DNA from: Marinisporobacter balticus
Lineage (GTDB): Bacteria > Bacillota > Clostridia > Peptostreptococcales > Thermotaleaceae
Direction of reading: 5' to 3'
NCBI RefSeq assembly: GCF_004345705.1
Contig: NZ_SLWV01000013.1
Span: forward strand, 23,616-87,615
DNA length: 64,000 bases
Part shown: one piece after another, positions 1 to 8,775 of the stretch
Layout of the letters: the number at the start of each line of letters is the position of its first letter
Numbering within the stretch: position 1 is the stretch's first letter
Translations under genes and position numbers: made by a program
Notes under the pieces: model-generated
What the model was told of the DNA's origin: nothing
What the model saw: the letters and a program-made list of their open reading frames with translations, nothing else
The model's database searches: none

Positions 1-136
1 ACCGCAATGTAAAGCCACTCCAACTGCCTCTATATTTTGAATCATTAAAAGAGTAAAGGATCAACAAGAATATAGGCAGATACAAAAACAAATAAACAAG
101 GAGTGCATATCCTCTTTTAATTAGTTTCTTTACCAT
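1..136 (-). CDS. potC: Spermidine/putrescine ABC permease PotC, N-terminal part
   Basis: The gene runs off the left edge of the window, so only about 45 N-terminal residues are visible. They read MVKKLIKRGYALLVYLFLY onwards: a short basic tail, then a first membrane helix, then the FNDSKYRGSWSGF-type loop seen in PotC permeases. The ATG overlaps the last codons of potB by 7 bases, which indicates translational coupling. With potB and potA upstream on the same strand this is the second permease of a polyamine importer; potD would be expected just beyond the edge. The identity rests on this short stretch plus context. Confidence 0.8.
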   Translation of the reverse strand, partial: MVKKLIKRGYALLVYLFLYLPIFLLILYSFNDSKYRGSWSGFTLR

Positions 137-966
137 AATCCTCCCCCATCCTCACTCTTATATTTACTGCTTATGGTCATAGCAATTACAATCAATACCA
201 TCATAATCATGGAAATGGCTGAACCAAACTGCCAATTTCTTGCTACTAAAAACTGGTTTTGAATCAGATTTCCAAGCAAGATCGTTTGTCCCCCACCTAA
301 TAAATCAGATATAACAAAGGTACTCACGGCTGGCATAAATACCATGATAATCCCTGACACAACCCCCGGCATACTTAGTGGCAAAGTAATCTTCAAAAAA
401 ACTTGTGTAGAAGTAGCACCCAAATCCTTTGCCGCTTCAATCAAACACTCATCCATCTTTGCGAGTACAGAATATACAGGCAGTACCATAAATGGTATGA
501 AATTATAGACCATTCCCAGTGTTACAGCGCCTGTATTATACAAAAGCTTTAAGGGCTCATCAATAATGCCTAAAGACAATAACAGTTGATTAATAGGTCC
601 TTGATCTCTTAAAAGAACCATCCATGCATAGGTTCGAAGTAGAAAGTTTGTCCATAAAGGTAGTACAAATAGCATCATCAAAATGTTTCTTTTCTTAAGA
701 GAAGCTTTTGATATAATCATAGCCATAGGATATCCTACCAACAAACATACAACTGTACTAATCATTGCCAATAGGAGAGATCTCCATAAAACATTTAAAT
801 AAATAGGTTCCATGAATTTTCTGTAATGCTCAAAAGTAAATTTATAAATAATCTTTCCATAAGGAGATCGACTACAAAAGCTATATACGGCAATAATCAC
901 AAGGGGTGCGATACTAAAAATCAATGCCCACAATGCATAGGGGATAGAAAGCCACTTCTTCTTCAT
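130..966 (-). CDS. potB: Spermidine/putrescine ABC transporter permease PotB
   Basis: This 278-residue inner membrane protein has about six hydrophobic segments. The cytoplasmic EAA loop (EAAKDLGA, around residues 180-187, followed by LPLSMPG) docks onto the ATPase. Length and layout match the PotB/PotH family of binding-protein-dependent permeases. It lies 2 bases after potA and overlaps potC, so the three are one operon. The role is formation, with PotC, of the membrane channel for polyamine uptake. The specificity for spermidine or putrescine is inferred from family resemblance and gene order; the binding protein is outside the window. Confidence 0.88.
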   Translation of the reverse strand: MKKKWLSIPYALWALIFSIAPLVIIAVYSFCSRSPYGKIIYKFTFEHYRKFMEPIYLNVLWRSLLLAMISTVVCLLVGYPMAMIISKASLKKRNILMMLFVLPLWTNFLLRTYAWMVLLRDQGPINQLLLSLGIIDEPLKLLYNTGAVTLGMVYNFIPFMVLPVYSVLAKMDECLIEAAKDLGATSTQVFLKITLPLSMPGVVSGIIMVFMPAVSTFVISDLLGGGQTILLGNLIQNQFLVARNWQFGSAISMIMMVLIVIAMTISSKYKSEDGGGLW

Positions 967-968
967 TG

Positions 969-2012
969 CTATGCCCCCTTTTTCATGATATGTATCGCAT
1001 CTGGCACAATCACGAGTCCTACCTGCTGGCCTTTTTTAGACATATGTATACTATGAATCATCCAATGAAACCCTAACTCATCCTTTACTTCCATTTCATA
1101 ATGAACGCCTTTAAATATGACAGAGATTACGATTCCTTTCATCATACCATCGTTTTCCCTAACAATTTCTATATCTTCAGGCCTTACTAAAACCTCGACC
1201 ATTTCATTTTTTTCAAATCCTTTATCTACACAGGGAAGTACCTTCTCTTGTATTTTAACAGAAAAATCTTCTAACATACATCCATCCAATATATTTCCCT
1301 CTCCAATAAAATCTGCAACAAACCGATTAACAGGTTCATTATAGATATCCTCTGGCTTTCCAATCTGCTGAATTTCTCCTTCACTCATTACGATTACCCG
1401 ATCAGACATGGTTAGGGCTTCTTCTTGGTCATGGGTTACATAGATAAAGGTAATCCCAACGCGTTGCTGAATCTTTTTCAGCTCTATTTGCATCCCTTTT
1501 CTCAGCTTCAAATCAAGCGCCCCAAGGGGTTCATCTAAAAGCAATACCTTTGGTTCATTTACCAAAGCCCTTGCTATAGCAATCCTTTGCTGTTGCCCAC
1601 CACTTAAGGAATCAATCTTTCTATTTTCAAATCCTTGTAAATTCACTAACCTTAACATTTCTTTTACTTTTTCTTGAATCACATCTTTATCAATCTTTTT
1701 TATTTTCAACCCGAAAGCAATATTTTCAAAAACATTTAAATGGGGAAACAGGGCATATTTCTGAAAGACCGTATTGATTTGTCTTTTAAAGGGTGGAATG
1801 TCATTGACTTTCTTTCCTTCAAAATAAACATCTCCCGTCGTTGCATGCTCAAATCCGCCTATAATCCTTAGTGTTGTTGTCTTACCACAACCACTAGGCC
1901 CTAAAAGCGTTACAAATTCCTTTTGTTTTATACTAAGATCTATATCACATAAGACTGCTTTATCTCCAAATATTTTAGAAATATTTTTTAATTCAACAAT
2001 ATAGTCATTCAT
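969..2012 (-). CDS. potA: Spermidine/putrescine ABC transporter ATPase PotA
   Basis: This 347-residue ATPase shows Walker A GPSGCGKTT near residue 39, the signature LSGGQQQR, Walker B LLLDEPLGALD and the switch histidine in THDQEEAL. Roughly residues 240-347 form the C-terminal TOBE-type domain typical of PotA, MalK and CysA ATPases. It energises the PotBC permease at the cytoplasmic face. It is the first gene of the operon, with a good ribosome site (GGAGGG) and a consensus sigma-A promoter about 120 bases upstream. No puuR-like regulator precedes it, unlike the potABCD operons of some firmicutes. Confidence 0.9.
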   Translation of the reverse strand: MNDYIVELKNISKIFGDKAVLCDIDLSIKQKEFVTLLGPSGCGKTTTLRIIGGFEHATTGDVYFEGKKVNDIPPFKRQINTVFQKYALFPHLNVFENIAFGLKIKKIDKDVIQEKVKEMLRLVNLQGFENRKIDSLSGGQQQRIAIARALVNEPKVLLLDEPLGALDLKLRKGMQIELKKIQQRVGITFIYVTHDQEEALTMSDRVIVMSEGEIQQIGKPEDIYNEPVNRFVADFIGEGNILDGCMLEDFSVKIQEKVLPCVDKGFEKNEMVEVLVRPEDIEIVRENDGMMKGIVISVIFKGVHYEMEVKDELGFHWMIHSIHMSKKGQQVGLVIVPDAIHIMKKGA

Positions 2013-2130
2013 ATTAATAGCCCTCCTTCTACATTGATCTCTCTTGATTCTATCACCTTTTTCTATATAAATATAAAAAAGAATATTTAGTATTTGTAAT
2101 CTTAAAGTTTATTAAAACTAAAACCAATTA

Positions 2131-2159
2131 ATTATATTTTTTTTGAAGGAATTTGTCAA
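2131..2159 (-). promoter_or_regulatory. Sigma-A promoter of potABC
   Basis: Read on the minus strand, TTGACA is followed by a 17-base spacer and TATAAT, a perfect housekeeping promoter. Transcription would start near 2124, leaving a leader of about 110 bases before potA. I see no recognisable riboswitch in that leader. Confidence 0.75.
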
Positions 2160-2252
2160 TAAGTATAGCAATATATTCTTATTTAATTTATAATCTTTTA
2201 CTGTTCTTACTTCATTAAAATAGATGCCTCAAACATCTAAAAAAGACAAAAC

Positions 2253-2310
2253 AAAAAGAATACGCTATTAGCTTTAAGATTCATTCCTTATGCTATAGCC
2301 TATTCTTTTT
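2253..2310 (-). terminator. Terminator after pepT
   Basis: An inverted repeat (AAAAGAATA..CTAT against its near complement) is followed on the minus strand by a T-rich run. It lies between the pepT stop and the potA promoter. The T/A tracts on both sides would let it work in either direction. Confidence 0.6.
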
Positions 2311-2357
2311 TTCTTTTTTTGTAAATTGTGAATGAATATTGCGATCAGCCTAAAAAT

Positions 2358-3578
2358 TTATTTAGCATAGGATCTTATAACCGCAATGATCGTTTCTACA
2401 GCTTTATCCATAGATTCTATAGATATTGTTTCAAATTTACCATGAAAATTAAATCCTCCTGTAAATATATTGGGCGTTGGCAGTCCCATGAAAGAAAGTC
2501 TTGCTCCATCTGTACCTCCTCTTATGGCTTTAACAATAGGTTTTACCCCTACTGTTTCCATCGCCTTTACTACTGAATCAACAATATGCATTACGGGTAC
2601 AATCTTTTCCTTCATATTAAAATATGAATCCGTTAATACAAGTTCCACTGTATCTTCACCATATTTATCATTCATAAATTGACAAGCCTTTTCAATTAAA
2701 ACTTTTTTATTAAGAAATTTTCCCATATCATGATCACGAATAATATATTCCATCTTCGTAAGTTCAACTGTTCCAGTAAATTCATCAAGATGAAAAAAAC
2801 CTTCATAACCTTCTGTATATTGAGGGATTTCGAATATTGGAAGAAGGGCATTCAGTTCCATACCTATTAGCATTGCATTTTTCATCTTTAGCTTTGCTGA
2901 ACCTGGATGAATATTCACCCCATGAACTTTAATAGAAGCAGAAGCCGCATTGAAGTTTTCATATTCAATTTCTCCAATAAAACTACCATCTATGGTATAA
3001 GCAAAATCTGCTCCGAATTTCTCAACATCAAATTTGTCTGCACCATTACCAATTTCTTCATCTGGTGTAAAACAAATCTTAATATCACCATGCTTTATTT
3101 CAGGATGCTTTATAAAGTATTCTGCTACAGTCATTATTTCTGCTATACCAGCTTTATCATCTGCGCCAAGTAACGTAGTGCCATCTGTAGTAATCAGCGT
3201 TTGTCCTTTATAATCTGCTAGATATGGAAAATCTGATACACGCATCATGATATCTAATTCCTTATTTAAAACGATATCCTTTCCATCATAATTTTTAATT
3301 ATCTTCGGTTTAACATTTTCACCTGAAAAATCAGGACTTGTATCTAGGTGAGCAATTAACCCTATCACTGCTGCATTTTCAACATTCCCCTTTAGCGTTC
3401 CCATCACATAACAGTTTTCATCCACATGGGCATCTTCTATTCCAATAACCTTTAGCTCTTCTACTAATACATTGGCCAAATCAAATTGCGTCATCGTACT
3501 TGGTGTAGTTTCTGAATCCTCATCTGATTTTGTATTGATGACTGCATATCTAAGAAATTTTTCATAAGCTCTTTCCAT
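2358..3578 (-). CDS. pepT: Peptidase T (tripeptide aminopeptidase)
   Basis: A 406-residue M20-family zinc peptidase of the usual PepT length. Metal-site motifs are visible: AHLDTSPD (His and Asp), GADDKAGIAEIM (bridging Asp), TPDEEIGNG (catalytic Glu then metal Glu), TIDGSFIGE and, near the end, NIFTGGFNFHGKFE with the last His ligand. It removes the N-terminal residue of tripeptides in the cytoplasm. It starts at an ATG behind a strong AGGAGGAG ribosome site. It lies downstream of a YfcC-family permease and the dipeptidase pepV on the same strand, which suggests a peptide-use block. Each of these genes has a gap of 120-160 bases and some have terminators, so a single transcript is not assured. 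Confidence 0.93.
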   Translation of the reverse strand: MERAYEKFLRYAVINTKSDEDSETTPSTMTQFDLANVLVEELKVIGIEDAHVDENCYVMGTLKGNVENAAVIGLIAHLDTSPDFSGENVKPKIIKNYDGKDIVLNKELDIMMRVSDFPYLADYKGQTLITTDGTTLLGADDKAGIAEIMTVAEYFIKHPEIKHGDIKICFTPDEEIGNGADKFDVEKFGADFAYTIDGSFIGEIEYENFNAASASIKVHGVNIHPGSAKLKMKNAMLIGMELNALLPIFEIPQYTEGYEGFFHLDEFTGTVELTKMEYIIRDHDMGKFLNKKVLIEKACQFMNDKYGEDTVELVLTDSYFNMKEKIVPVMHIVDSVVKAMETVGVKPIVKAIRGGTDGARLSFMGLPTPNIFTGGFNFHGKFETISIESMDKAVETIIAVIRSYAK

Positions 3579-3674
3579 TCTTATCTCCTCCTTACTCCTT
3601 ATTCTTTTTAAAAAGTTTACAGTTCATGCATCTCATCCATACCCTATTTTATTGAAAATCGAGATAAGAAAAAG

Positions 3675-3718
3675 AGGGTATCTCACAATAGAAAGTACTT
3701 TCTAAATTGTGATCCCCC
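3675..3718 (-). terminator. Terminator after the YfcC-family gene
   Basis: On the minus strand GGGGGATCACAAT and its near complement ATTGTGAGATACCC enclose a second small palindrome, followed by TCTTTTTCTT. It starts about 12 bases after the stop of the permease gene, as expected of a Rho-independent terminator. Confidence 0.75.
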
Positions 3719-3729
3719 ATTTTTTTACT

Positions 3730-5247
3730 TTAAACGAATGCTTGAACTAATAACATGACTGCTGAAAATCCTCCTATGATTCCCATTAAAGGCATAATAA
3801 ATTTCAACCATTTATCATAGGTTACATCTACCATCGAAAGCGTAACCAATATCAGTCCTGTTGGTGTAATGAATGCCATTAGGCCTTGCCCATATTGATA
3901 AGCACTAACAATCACATCTCTTGGTAATCCAACCGTATCAGCGAGTGGTGCCATAATAGGCATTGATAATACTGCTAATCCTGATGAAGATGGAATAAAG
4001 AATCCAAGGACACAGAATATTAATAACATCAATATAGAGAATACCCCACCATTCATTCCAGTAACAATGTTGGTTGCTCCATGAAGGATTGAGTCAGAAA
4101 TCAATCCATTATCCATGATGATATTTACAGCTCTCGCAACCCCAATTGTTAAAGCAACACCTACAAGATCAGCTGATCCTGCCACAAAGTTTCCTACCGC
4201 TTTTTTTTCACCCATTCCAGAAATTGCACAAATAACGATTCCTGAAGCGAGGAATAAAGTCGTCATTTCTTTAAACCACCAGTCTTGAGAAGAAACACCC
4301 CAAATCATCACCCCAAAAGTACATGCAAAAAGTAAAATCATTAATTTCCGTCTAAAAGTAAATTCTGGAACTTCTTTATCTACATGTAAAAATCTCTTTT
4401 CTATATCGTCTTTTTGATCAAAAATAAGTGATTTTGAAGGATCTTTTTTGATTCTTTCAGCATATCTAACAATATATACAATGGTTATAATCGTAGCAAT
4501 GAAAAGTCCAACCCCTCTGATCATCAACCCATTTGTAAAAGATATACCTGCGGCATTTGATGCAATAACAGAAGAAAACGGATTTACCGTTGAAAACATT
4601 GTGCCAATAGATGAACCCATGTATAAAGCTGCGATACATACAATCGCATCATATCCTGCTACCATGAACACCGGAACTAAAATTGGATAGAGTGCTATAG
4701 TTTCTTCTGCAAGACCAAAGGTTGTTCCTCCTAAAGATATTAAAAAAGTAACAACTACAATCAGTAAATATTCTTTCCCTTTTGTCATACGAGAAAGACT
4801 TGCAAACCCAGCATCAAAGGCCCCACTGCTGTTAAGAACACCTATGATCCCCCCTATAATAAATACAAACATAATAATGTCTACTGTATCATAAAGCCCT
4901 TCAATTGGTGCTTTAAGAATTTCAAAAATTCCCTGTGGATTACTTGGTAGTTTTTCATAAGTACCAGGGATGGCAACTGCTTTATAGATACTTCCATCCG
5001 TAAACTTAGAAATATCTACCTTAACCCCAAGTTCATCTAGTGTAGCTTGTGTACCTGGATATTCTTGTGTTGATTCTCCATCCGGTAAAGTCACTACAAA
5101 CATTTCTGTACTATCATCAAATAAAAGCTTTGCATATGACCCTGCCGGAACTGTATAGGTTAAAATTGCTGCGAAAATTAAAACAATAAATAATACCGTA
5201 TAGGCCGTAGGAAAACTTCTTTTTTTCTTTTGCTTTTGCGTATTCAT
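3730..5247 (-). CDS. YfcC-family membrane transporter
   Basis: A 505-residue integral membrane protein with about twelve hydrophobic segments and an extracytoplasmic loop after the first helix (around residues 35-115). Its family (YfcC / DcuC-like C4-dicarboxylate carrier superfamily) is recognised from the segments GGTTFGLAEETIALYPILVPV and IPSSSGLAVLSMPIMAPLAD. Substrates of this family are poorly known; members have been linked to basic amino acids and to dicarboxylates. Here it lies between pepV and pepT, so uptake or exchange of amino acids or short peptides is the more likely job. That is inference from context. The ATG follows GGGAGGAA. Confidence 0.8.
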   Translation of the reverse strand: MNTQKQKKKRSFPTAYTVLFIVLIFAAILTYTVPAGSYAKLLFDDSTEMFVVTLPDGESTQEYPGTQATLDELGVKVDISKFTDGSIYKAVAIPGTYEKLPSNPQGIFEILKAPIEGLYDTVDIIMFVFIIGGIIGVLNSSGAFDAGFASLSRMTKGKEYLLIVVVTFLISLGGTTFGLAEETIALYPILVPVFMVAGYDAIVCIAALYMGSSIGTMFSTVNPFSSVIASNAAGISFTNGLMIRGVGLFIATIITIVYIVRYAERIKKDPSKSLIFDQKDDIEKRFLHVDKEVPEFTFRRKLMILLFACTFGVMIWGVSSQDWWFKEMTTLFLASGIVICAISGMGEKKAVGNFVAGSADLVGVALTIGVARAVNIIMDNGLISDSILHGATNIVTGMNGGVFSILMLLIFCVLGFFIPSSSGLAVLSMPIMAPLADTVGLPRDVIVSAYQYGQGLMAFITPTGLILVTLSMVDVTYDKWLKFIMPLMGIIGGFSAVMLLVQAFV

Positions 5248-5405
5248 ACTATTCCTCCCTTATCTTCATCACAAAATCCCATCATTGTTATTACATTAAG
5301 TAACCACGTATACATCACATAAAGTACTGTTTTCACAGATTTACTCCATATTTTTATTTTGGATGCAATCCCTCCTTTAAGACCTATTATTCCTTTAATA
5401 AAAAT

Positions 5406-6752
5406 TTATTTTAATAATTTTAATAAAGCACATGCATAAATCTCTATCGCCATTTTCATTTCATCTAACTTAATACATTCATTTGGCTGATGTTCTGTTT
5501 CTTCCGTATATGGAAAAGCTGCTCCAAAAGCCACACAACGGTCCATAGCCCTAGCATAGGTTGCTCCCCCTGATGAAACAGGCAAGCTTTTTGAATCTCC
5601 CGTAATTTCCACATACGCTTCCATTAATGTTTGTACAAGTTTAGAATCAAGTGGTGTATAGATAGATTTTAGATAATCGTTTTCCACAATAATAAAACCA
5701 TATTTTTGTACAACTTTACTTAATTTATTTAAAACAAATTCCTTATCTATACTTACTGGTATTCTTATGTCAATATTTAAAGTTTCATTATTTTCATCCA
5801 TATTTATTTTCCCAATATTAAATTTAAGTGCGCCAGATACATCATCTTTACATTCTCCAAAAATCTTAATTGCCAATGCATCTTCTAAAATATTCTCAAC
5901 TATAAAATCAATACATTTCGATTTTAATCCGATTTTATCCATTGCTATGAGTAATCTGCATATGGCATTGATTCCTTTTTCAGCATCTTTCGCATGAACG
6001 CTTTTTCCCATAACCGTAATCATACGATTATTTTTTTTGTACTCAAAATTTAATTTTTCTAAAGCTTCTACTAACGAATCTGCATCTTTCGTCTCATACA
6101 AAATTTCTGAAGGAACCGAATTATAGGCATCTCCTCCTTTTAATCTTATATTCGTTTCATTTTTTGCAACCAAATTTACTTGCAAAAGTCCTTTTTCTGC
6201 ATATATTAATGGGAAATCTGCATCTGGTGTAAATCCATAATCAGGCATTTTCTCTTTCTTCTTGTATTCCTCAATTCCTCTCCAAAGAGATTCTTCATCC
6301 GTTCCATATATAAATCTTACCTTTTTGTTAACGTTAACACCGCTATCCATGATGGCTTTGAGGGCATACATTGCTCCTAAAGTAGGACCTTTATCATCTT
6401 GTGTTCCTCTACCAAATAATTTACCTTCTTTAATAGTCGGACTAAAAGGCTGCGTATCCCATTTTTTCAAATCCCCTGGCGGAACTACGTCTAAATGTCC
6501 CAAAACCCCAATCATTTCATCACCATTTCCATATTCCGCATATCCATAGTACCCTCTAGGATCATAAAATGTATCAAAGCCTAGCTTATCCGAGATGGCT
6601 AACATTTCTTTTAAAGCGTCATCTATATTCTTCCCGAAAGGATATGGGCTTTCATCCTCTTCATAAACACTCGGTATACGAATTAACGCTTTAAGATCTT
6701 CAATAAACACATTAAAATTAGATTCGATTTTTTCTTTTATTATTTTCATCAT
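5406..6752 (-). CDS. pepV: Dipeptidase PepV
   Basis: This 448-residue M20-family metallopeptidase shows the Sapep/PepV motifs GVLGHLDVVPPGD (metal His), GRGTQDDKGPTLGAMYALK (bridging Asp), GTDEESLWRGIEEY (catalytic Glu pair), TPDADFPLIYAEKG and a C-terminal VSSGGATYAR..EHQPNE with the last His ligand. It hydrolyses dipeptides in the cytoplasm. Two ATG codons lie in tandem at the start behind AGAGGATGG; the first is used here. It follows a Crp/Fnr-type gene and precedes a permease and pepT, so it belongs to the peptide-use block. Confidence 0.92.
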   Translation of the reverse strand: MMKIIKEKIESNFNVFIEDLKALIRIPSVYEEDESPYPFGKNIDDALKEMLAISDKLGFDTFYDPRGYYGYAEYGNGDEMIGVLGHLDVVPPGDLKKWDTQPFSPTIKEGKLFGRGTQDDKGPTLGAMYALKAIMDSGVNVNKKVRFIYGTDEESLWRGIEEYKKKEKMPDYGFTPDADFPLIYAEKGLLQVNLVAKNETNIRLKGGDAYNSVPSEILYETKDADSLVEALEKLNFEYKKNNRMITVMGKSVHAKDAEKGINAICRLLIAMDKIGLKSKCIDFIVENILEDALAIKIFGECKDDVSGALKFNIGKINMDENNETLNIDIRIPVSIDKEFVLNKLSKVVQKYGFIIVENDYLKSIYTPLDSKLVQTLMEAYVEITGDSKSLPVSSGGATYARAMDRCVAFGAAFPYTEETEHQPNECIKLDEMKMAIEIYACALLKLLK

Positions 6753-6852
6753 CCATCCTCTTTTATAATTTATTTTTTGTCGTTATTCGAATTTTATATG
6801 AAAAAAAAGTTTTTTTCTGTAGTCTATATTACAATTTGTGGTAATAAAAAAA

Positions 6853-6878
6853 ATAATCAGAATATTTTTCTGATTATT
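6853..6878 (-). terminator. Terminator overlapping the crp-like stop codon
   Basis: A perfect AATAATCAGAA / TTCTGATTATT hairpin is followed on the minus strand by eight T residues. The stop codon of the regulator gene lies inside the stem, so the mRNA ends almost at the last codon. Confidence 0.8.
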
Positions 6879-7548
6879 CTATAGGTATATTCGTAAGCTT
6901 TTTAAGCCCTTCAATATCTTTAATAATTATTTTTCTCTCTTTAATTTCTATATAGTTTTTATCTTTGAATAGCTTTATTCCATTTGTAACTGTAATCCTA
7001 TTAAGACCTATTCTGTTGGCAATTTCTTCGTGCGTCAATACAATACTTATATTGTTCTTTAAATTTATGTTTTCTGTATAGTATAGTCTTATAAAAAAAT
7101 CTGCTAATTTCCCAATAGAATCATTAAATTGGAAGTTTGTTAATTCTAACATAATCATTCTATGTTTTCTTATGATACTCATCAAAAAATAATGATACAT
7201 CTCAGGATCTTCTTTTAATCTACATTCTATAACGTCCCTACTTACCACCGATATTTTCCCATTTGTCACAGCTTTATTGACAACAAAAGTTCTATTTTCA
7301 TCAAAAAAATCTATTTCTCCAAATATACTTCCTGCTGTTATTCTATAGAAAATGATTTCATCACCATTTTTTGAATACATAACTTGATTCAATTCACCCT
7401 CAAGGATAATATAAATACTATCTGCATTATTAGGATTAATAATCTGTCCTTTTTTTAAAATTTCAATTTTCCCATGCTTTGCTAAGTTATTTATAAAAAA
7501 AATATCCATCTTTTTTTGCACATCTTGATCAAATATTTTTTCATACAT
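6874..7548 (-). CDS. Crp/Fnr-family transcriptional regulator
   Basis: 224 residues. The N-terminal half is a cyclic-nucleotide-binding-type beta roll (ADSIYIILEGELNQV, GSIFGEIDFFDENRTF). A long dimer helix follows around residues 115-150. The C-terminal winged helix has a clear recognition region, THEEIANRIGLNRITVTNGI, around residues 168-187. There is no four-cysteine cluster of FNR type, so oxygen sensing through Fe-S is unlikely. It lies directly upstream of pepV in the same direction but is closed by its own terminator. Control of the neighbouring peptidase genes is plausible but is inference; the ligand is unknown. Confidence 0.85.
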   Translation of the reverse strand: MYEKIFDQDVQKKMDIFFINNLAKHGKIEILKKGQIINPNNADSIYIILEGELNQVMYSKNGDEIIFYRITAGSIFGEIDFFDENRTFVVNKAVTNGKISVVSRDVIECRLKEDPEMYHYFLMSIIRKHRMIMLELTNFQFNDSIGKLADFFIRLYYTENINLKNNISIVLTHEEIANRIGLNRITVTNGIKLFKDKNYIEIKERKIIIKDIEGLKKLTNIPIE

Positions 7549-7618
7549 AAAGTATTCTCCTTAATTATATACAACAAAACGTCTTTCAAGAAACTTACAA
7601 ATTTTATTCAAATCTTTT

Positions 7619-8359
7619 TTAATCATAAAATACTTCATACAAAAATAATCCTTGCGCTGGCGCAGTAACGCCCGCATTTTCTCGAGTCTTTGATGCGAAA
7701 ATATCTTTTATGCTCTCAGGAGTTCTTTTTCCTTCTCCGATTTCTATAAGGGTTCCTACCATAATTCGAACCATATTATGTAAAAATCCATTTCCATGAA
7801 ATAGTAGGTGCAGTTCATTTTCTTCTTTTGTAATATCCATTTCGAATATTTCTCTACTTGTTGATTTTTTACTAGATTTTACAGATGAAAAAGCTTTAAA
7901 ATCATGTTCTCCTAAAAGATAACTGCCTGCTTTTTGCATCGCTTCTATATCCAAATAATTCGGCACATAGTAAGTATATTTTCTATTAAAAGCTGTTGGG
8001 ATTGCGCCAATTCTTATCCTATATAAATATTTTTTAGATTTTGCATTATACCTTGCATGAAAACGTTCGTCTACTTCTTCTATGCCTTTTACCACAATAT
8101 CTTTTGGAAGATATTGATTACAATACCGTCTTATTTCTTTCGTACTCATGTTTATATTTGTTTTGAAGTTCACAATTTGCGCGAGTGCATGCACCCCTGA
8201 ATCCGTTCTTCCTGAAGCAATAACCTCAATCTTTCTACCTGTCATTTCAGAAAGAACCTTTTCAAGTTTAGACTGAATTGTATTTTCCGTATCCCCTAGT
8301 TTTTGCCATCCATTATACCTAGCCCCATCATATTCGATGGTTAGTTTTATGTTTCTCAT
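7619..8359 (-). CDS. truA: tRNA pseudouridine(38-40) synthase TruA
   Basis: 246 residues, the normal TruA length. The catalytic aspartate lies in ASGRTDSGVHALAQ (residues 49-62). YLYRIRIG, FHGNGFLHNMVRIMVGTLIEIG and the GVTAPAQGLFLYEVFY end are also family hallmarks. It isomerises uridines 38-40 in the anticodon arm of many tRNAs. Six bases upstream ends a small membrane protein gene on the same strand, whose last codons overlap the truA ribosome site, so the two are probably cotranscribed. Confidence 0.95.
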   Translation of the reverse strand: MRNIKLTIEYDGARYNGWQKLGDTENTIQSKLEKVLSEMTGRKIEVIASGRTDSGVHALAQIVNFKTNINMSTKEIRRYCNQYLPKDIVVKGIEEVDERFHARYNAKSKKYLYRIRIGAIPTAFNRKYTYYVPNYLDIEAMQKAGSYLLGEHDFKAFSSVKSSKKSTSREIFEMDITKEENELHLLFHGNGFLHNMVRIMVGTLIEIGEGKRTPESIKDIFASKTRENAGVTAPAQGLFLYEVFYD

Positions 8360-8365
8360 TAAAAT

Positions 8366-8545
8366 TTATGACCCCTTCCTATTTACATCTATTTTTTTTT
8401 CGATCTCATTTCCTATAGCATATCCTATAGCTCCACCAATTATATATCCTACCACAAAATTCGAAAACATTGTGAAAAAAAATCCAATAAATCCTCCGAT
8501 TAAAAGAAAGTTCATTCTTATATTTTTCTTTATATATTCTATCAT
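8366..8545 (-). CDS. Small glycine-rich membrane protein (59 aa)
   Basis: A 59-residue frame starts with MIEYIKKNIRMNFLLIGGF and ends ..EIEKKIDVNRKGS. It has a basic N-terminus, a first hydrophobic helix (about residues 13-31) and a second helix GYIIGGAIGYAIGN (about 33-46). The GxxxG spacing resembles a glycine zipper, which favours helix packing or oligomers in a membrane. A GGGGGATCG stretch before the ATG can act as ribosome site. It ends 6 bases before truA. Composition and layout support a real gene, but I do not recognise a family and give no function. Confidence 0.6.
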   Translation of the reverse strand: MIEYIKKNIRMNFLLIGGFIGFFFTMFSNFVVGYIIGGAIGYAIGNEIEKKIDVNRKGS

Positions 8546-8728
8546 TGAACGATCCCCCGATCTGCTATTTTTATCTATACAATCAATTTTTTATTCTATT
8601 CATATCCTATATTCAATATATTCTACATTTTCTGCAAATTCCCTTTTCTCAATTTTAATCGTTTCTCATTCATTACACCGTAACAAATTCTATTTTCCTT
8701 AAGTTTTACCTATATTTTCAAATAAATA

Positions 8729-8737
8729 TGCTATACT
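8729..8737 (+). promoter_or_regulatory. Extended -10 promoter of the MATE gene
   Basis: TGCTATACT is an extended -10 element lying 39 bases before the MATE start. The -35 region (TTTTCA or TTTACC) is weak, as is usual for extended -10 promoters. Confidence 0.45.
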
Positions 8738-8775
8738 ATGGTTATATCATTATTTAAAGACCATGGAGAATATTT

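Noticed and set aside
8337..8702. Plus-strand frame of 121 codons
   Set aside because: Antisense to the 59-residue membrane peptide and the start of truA; composition is that of a shadow.
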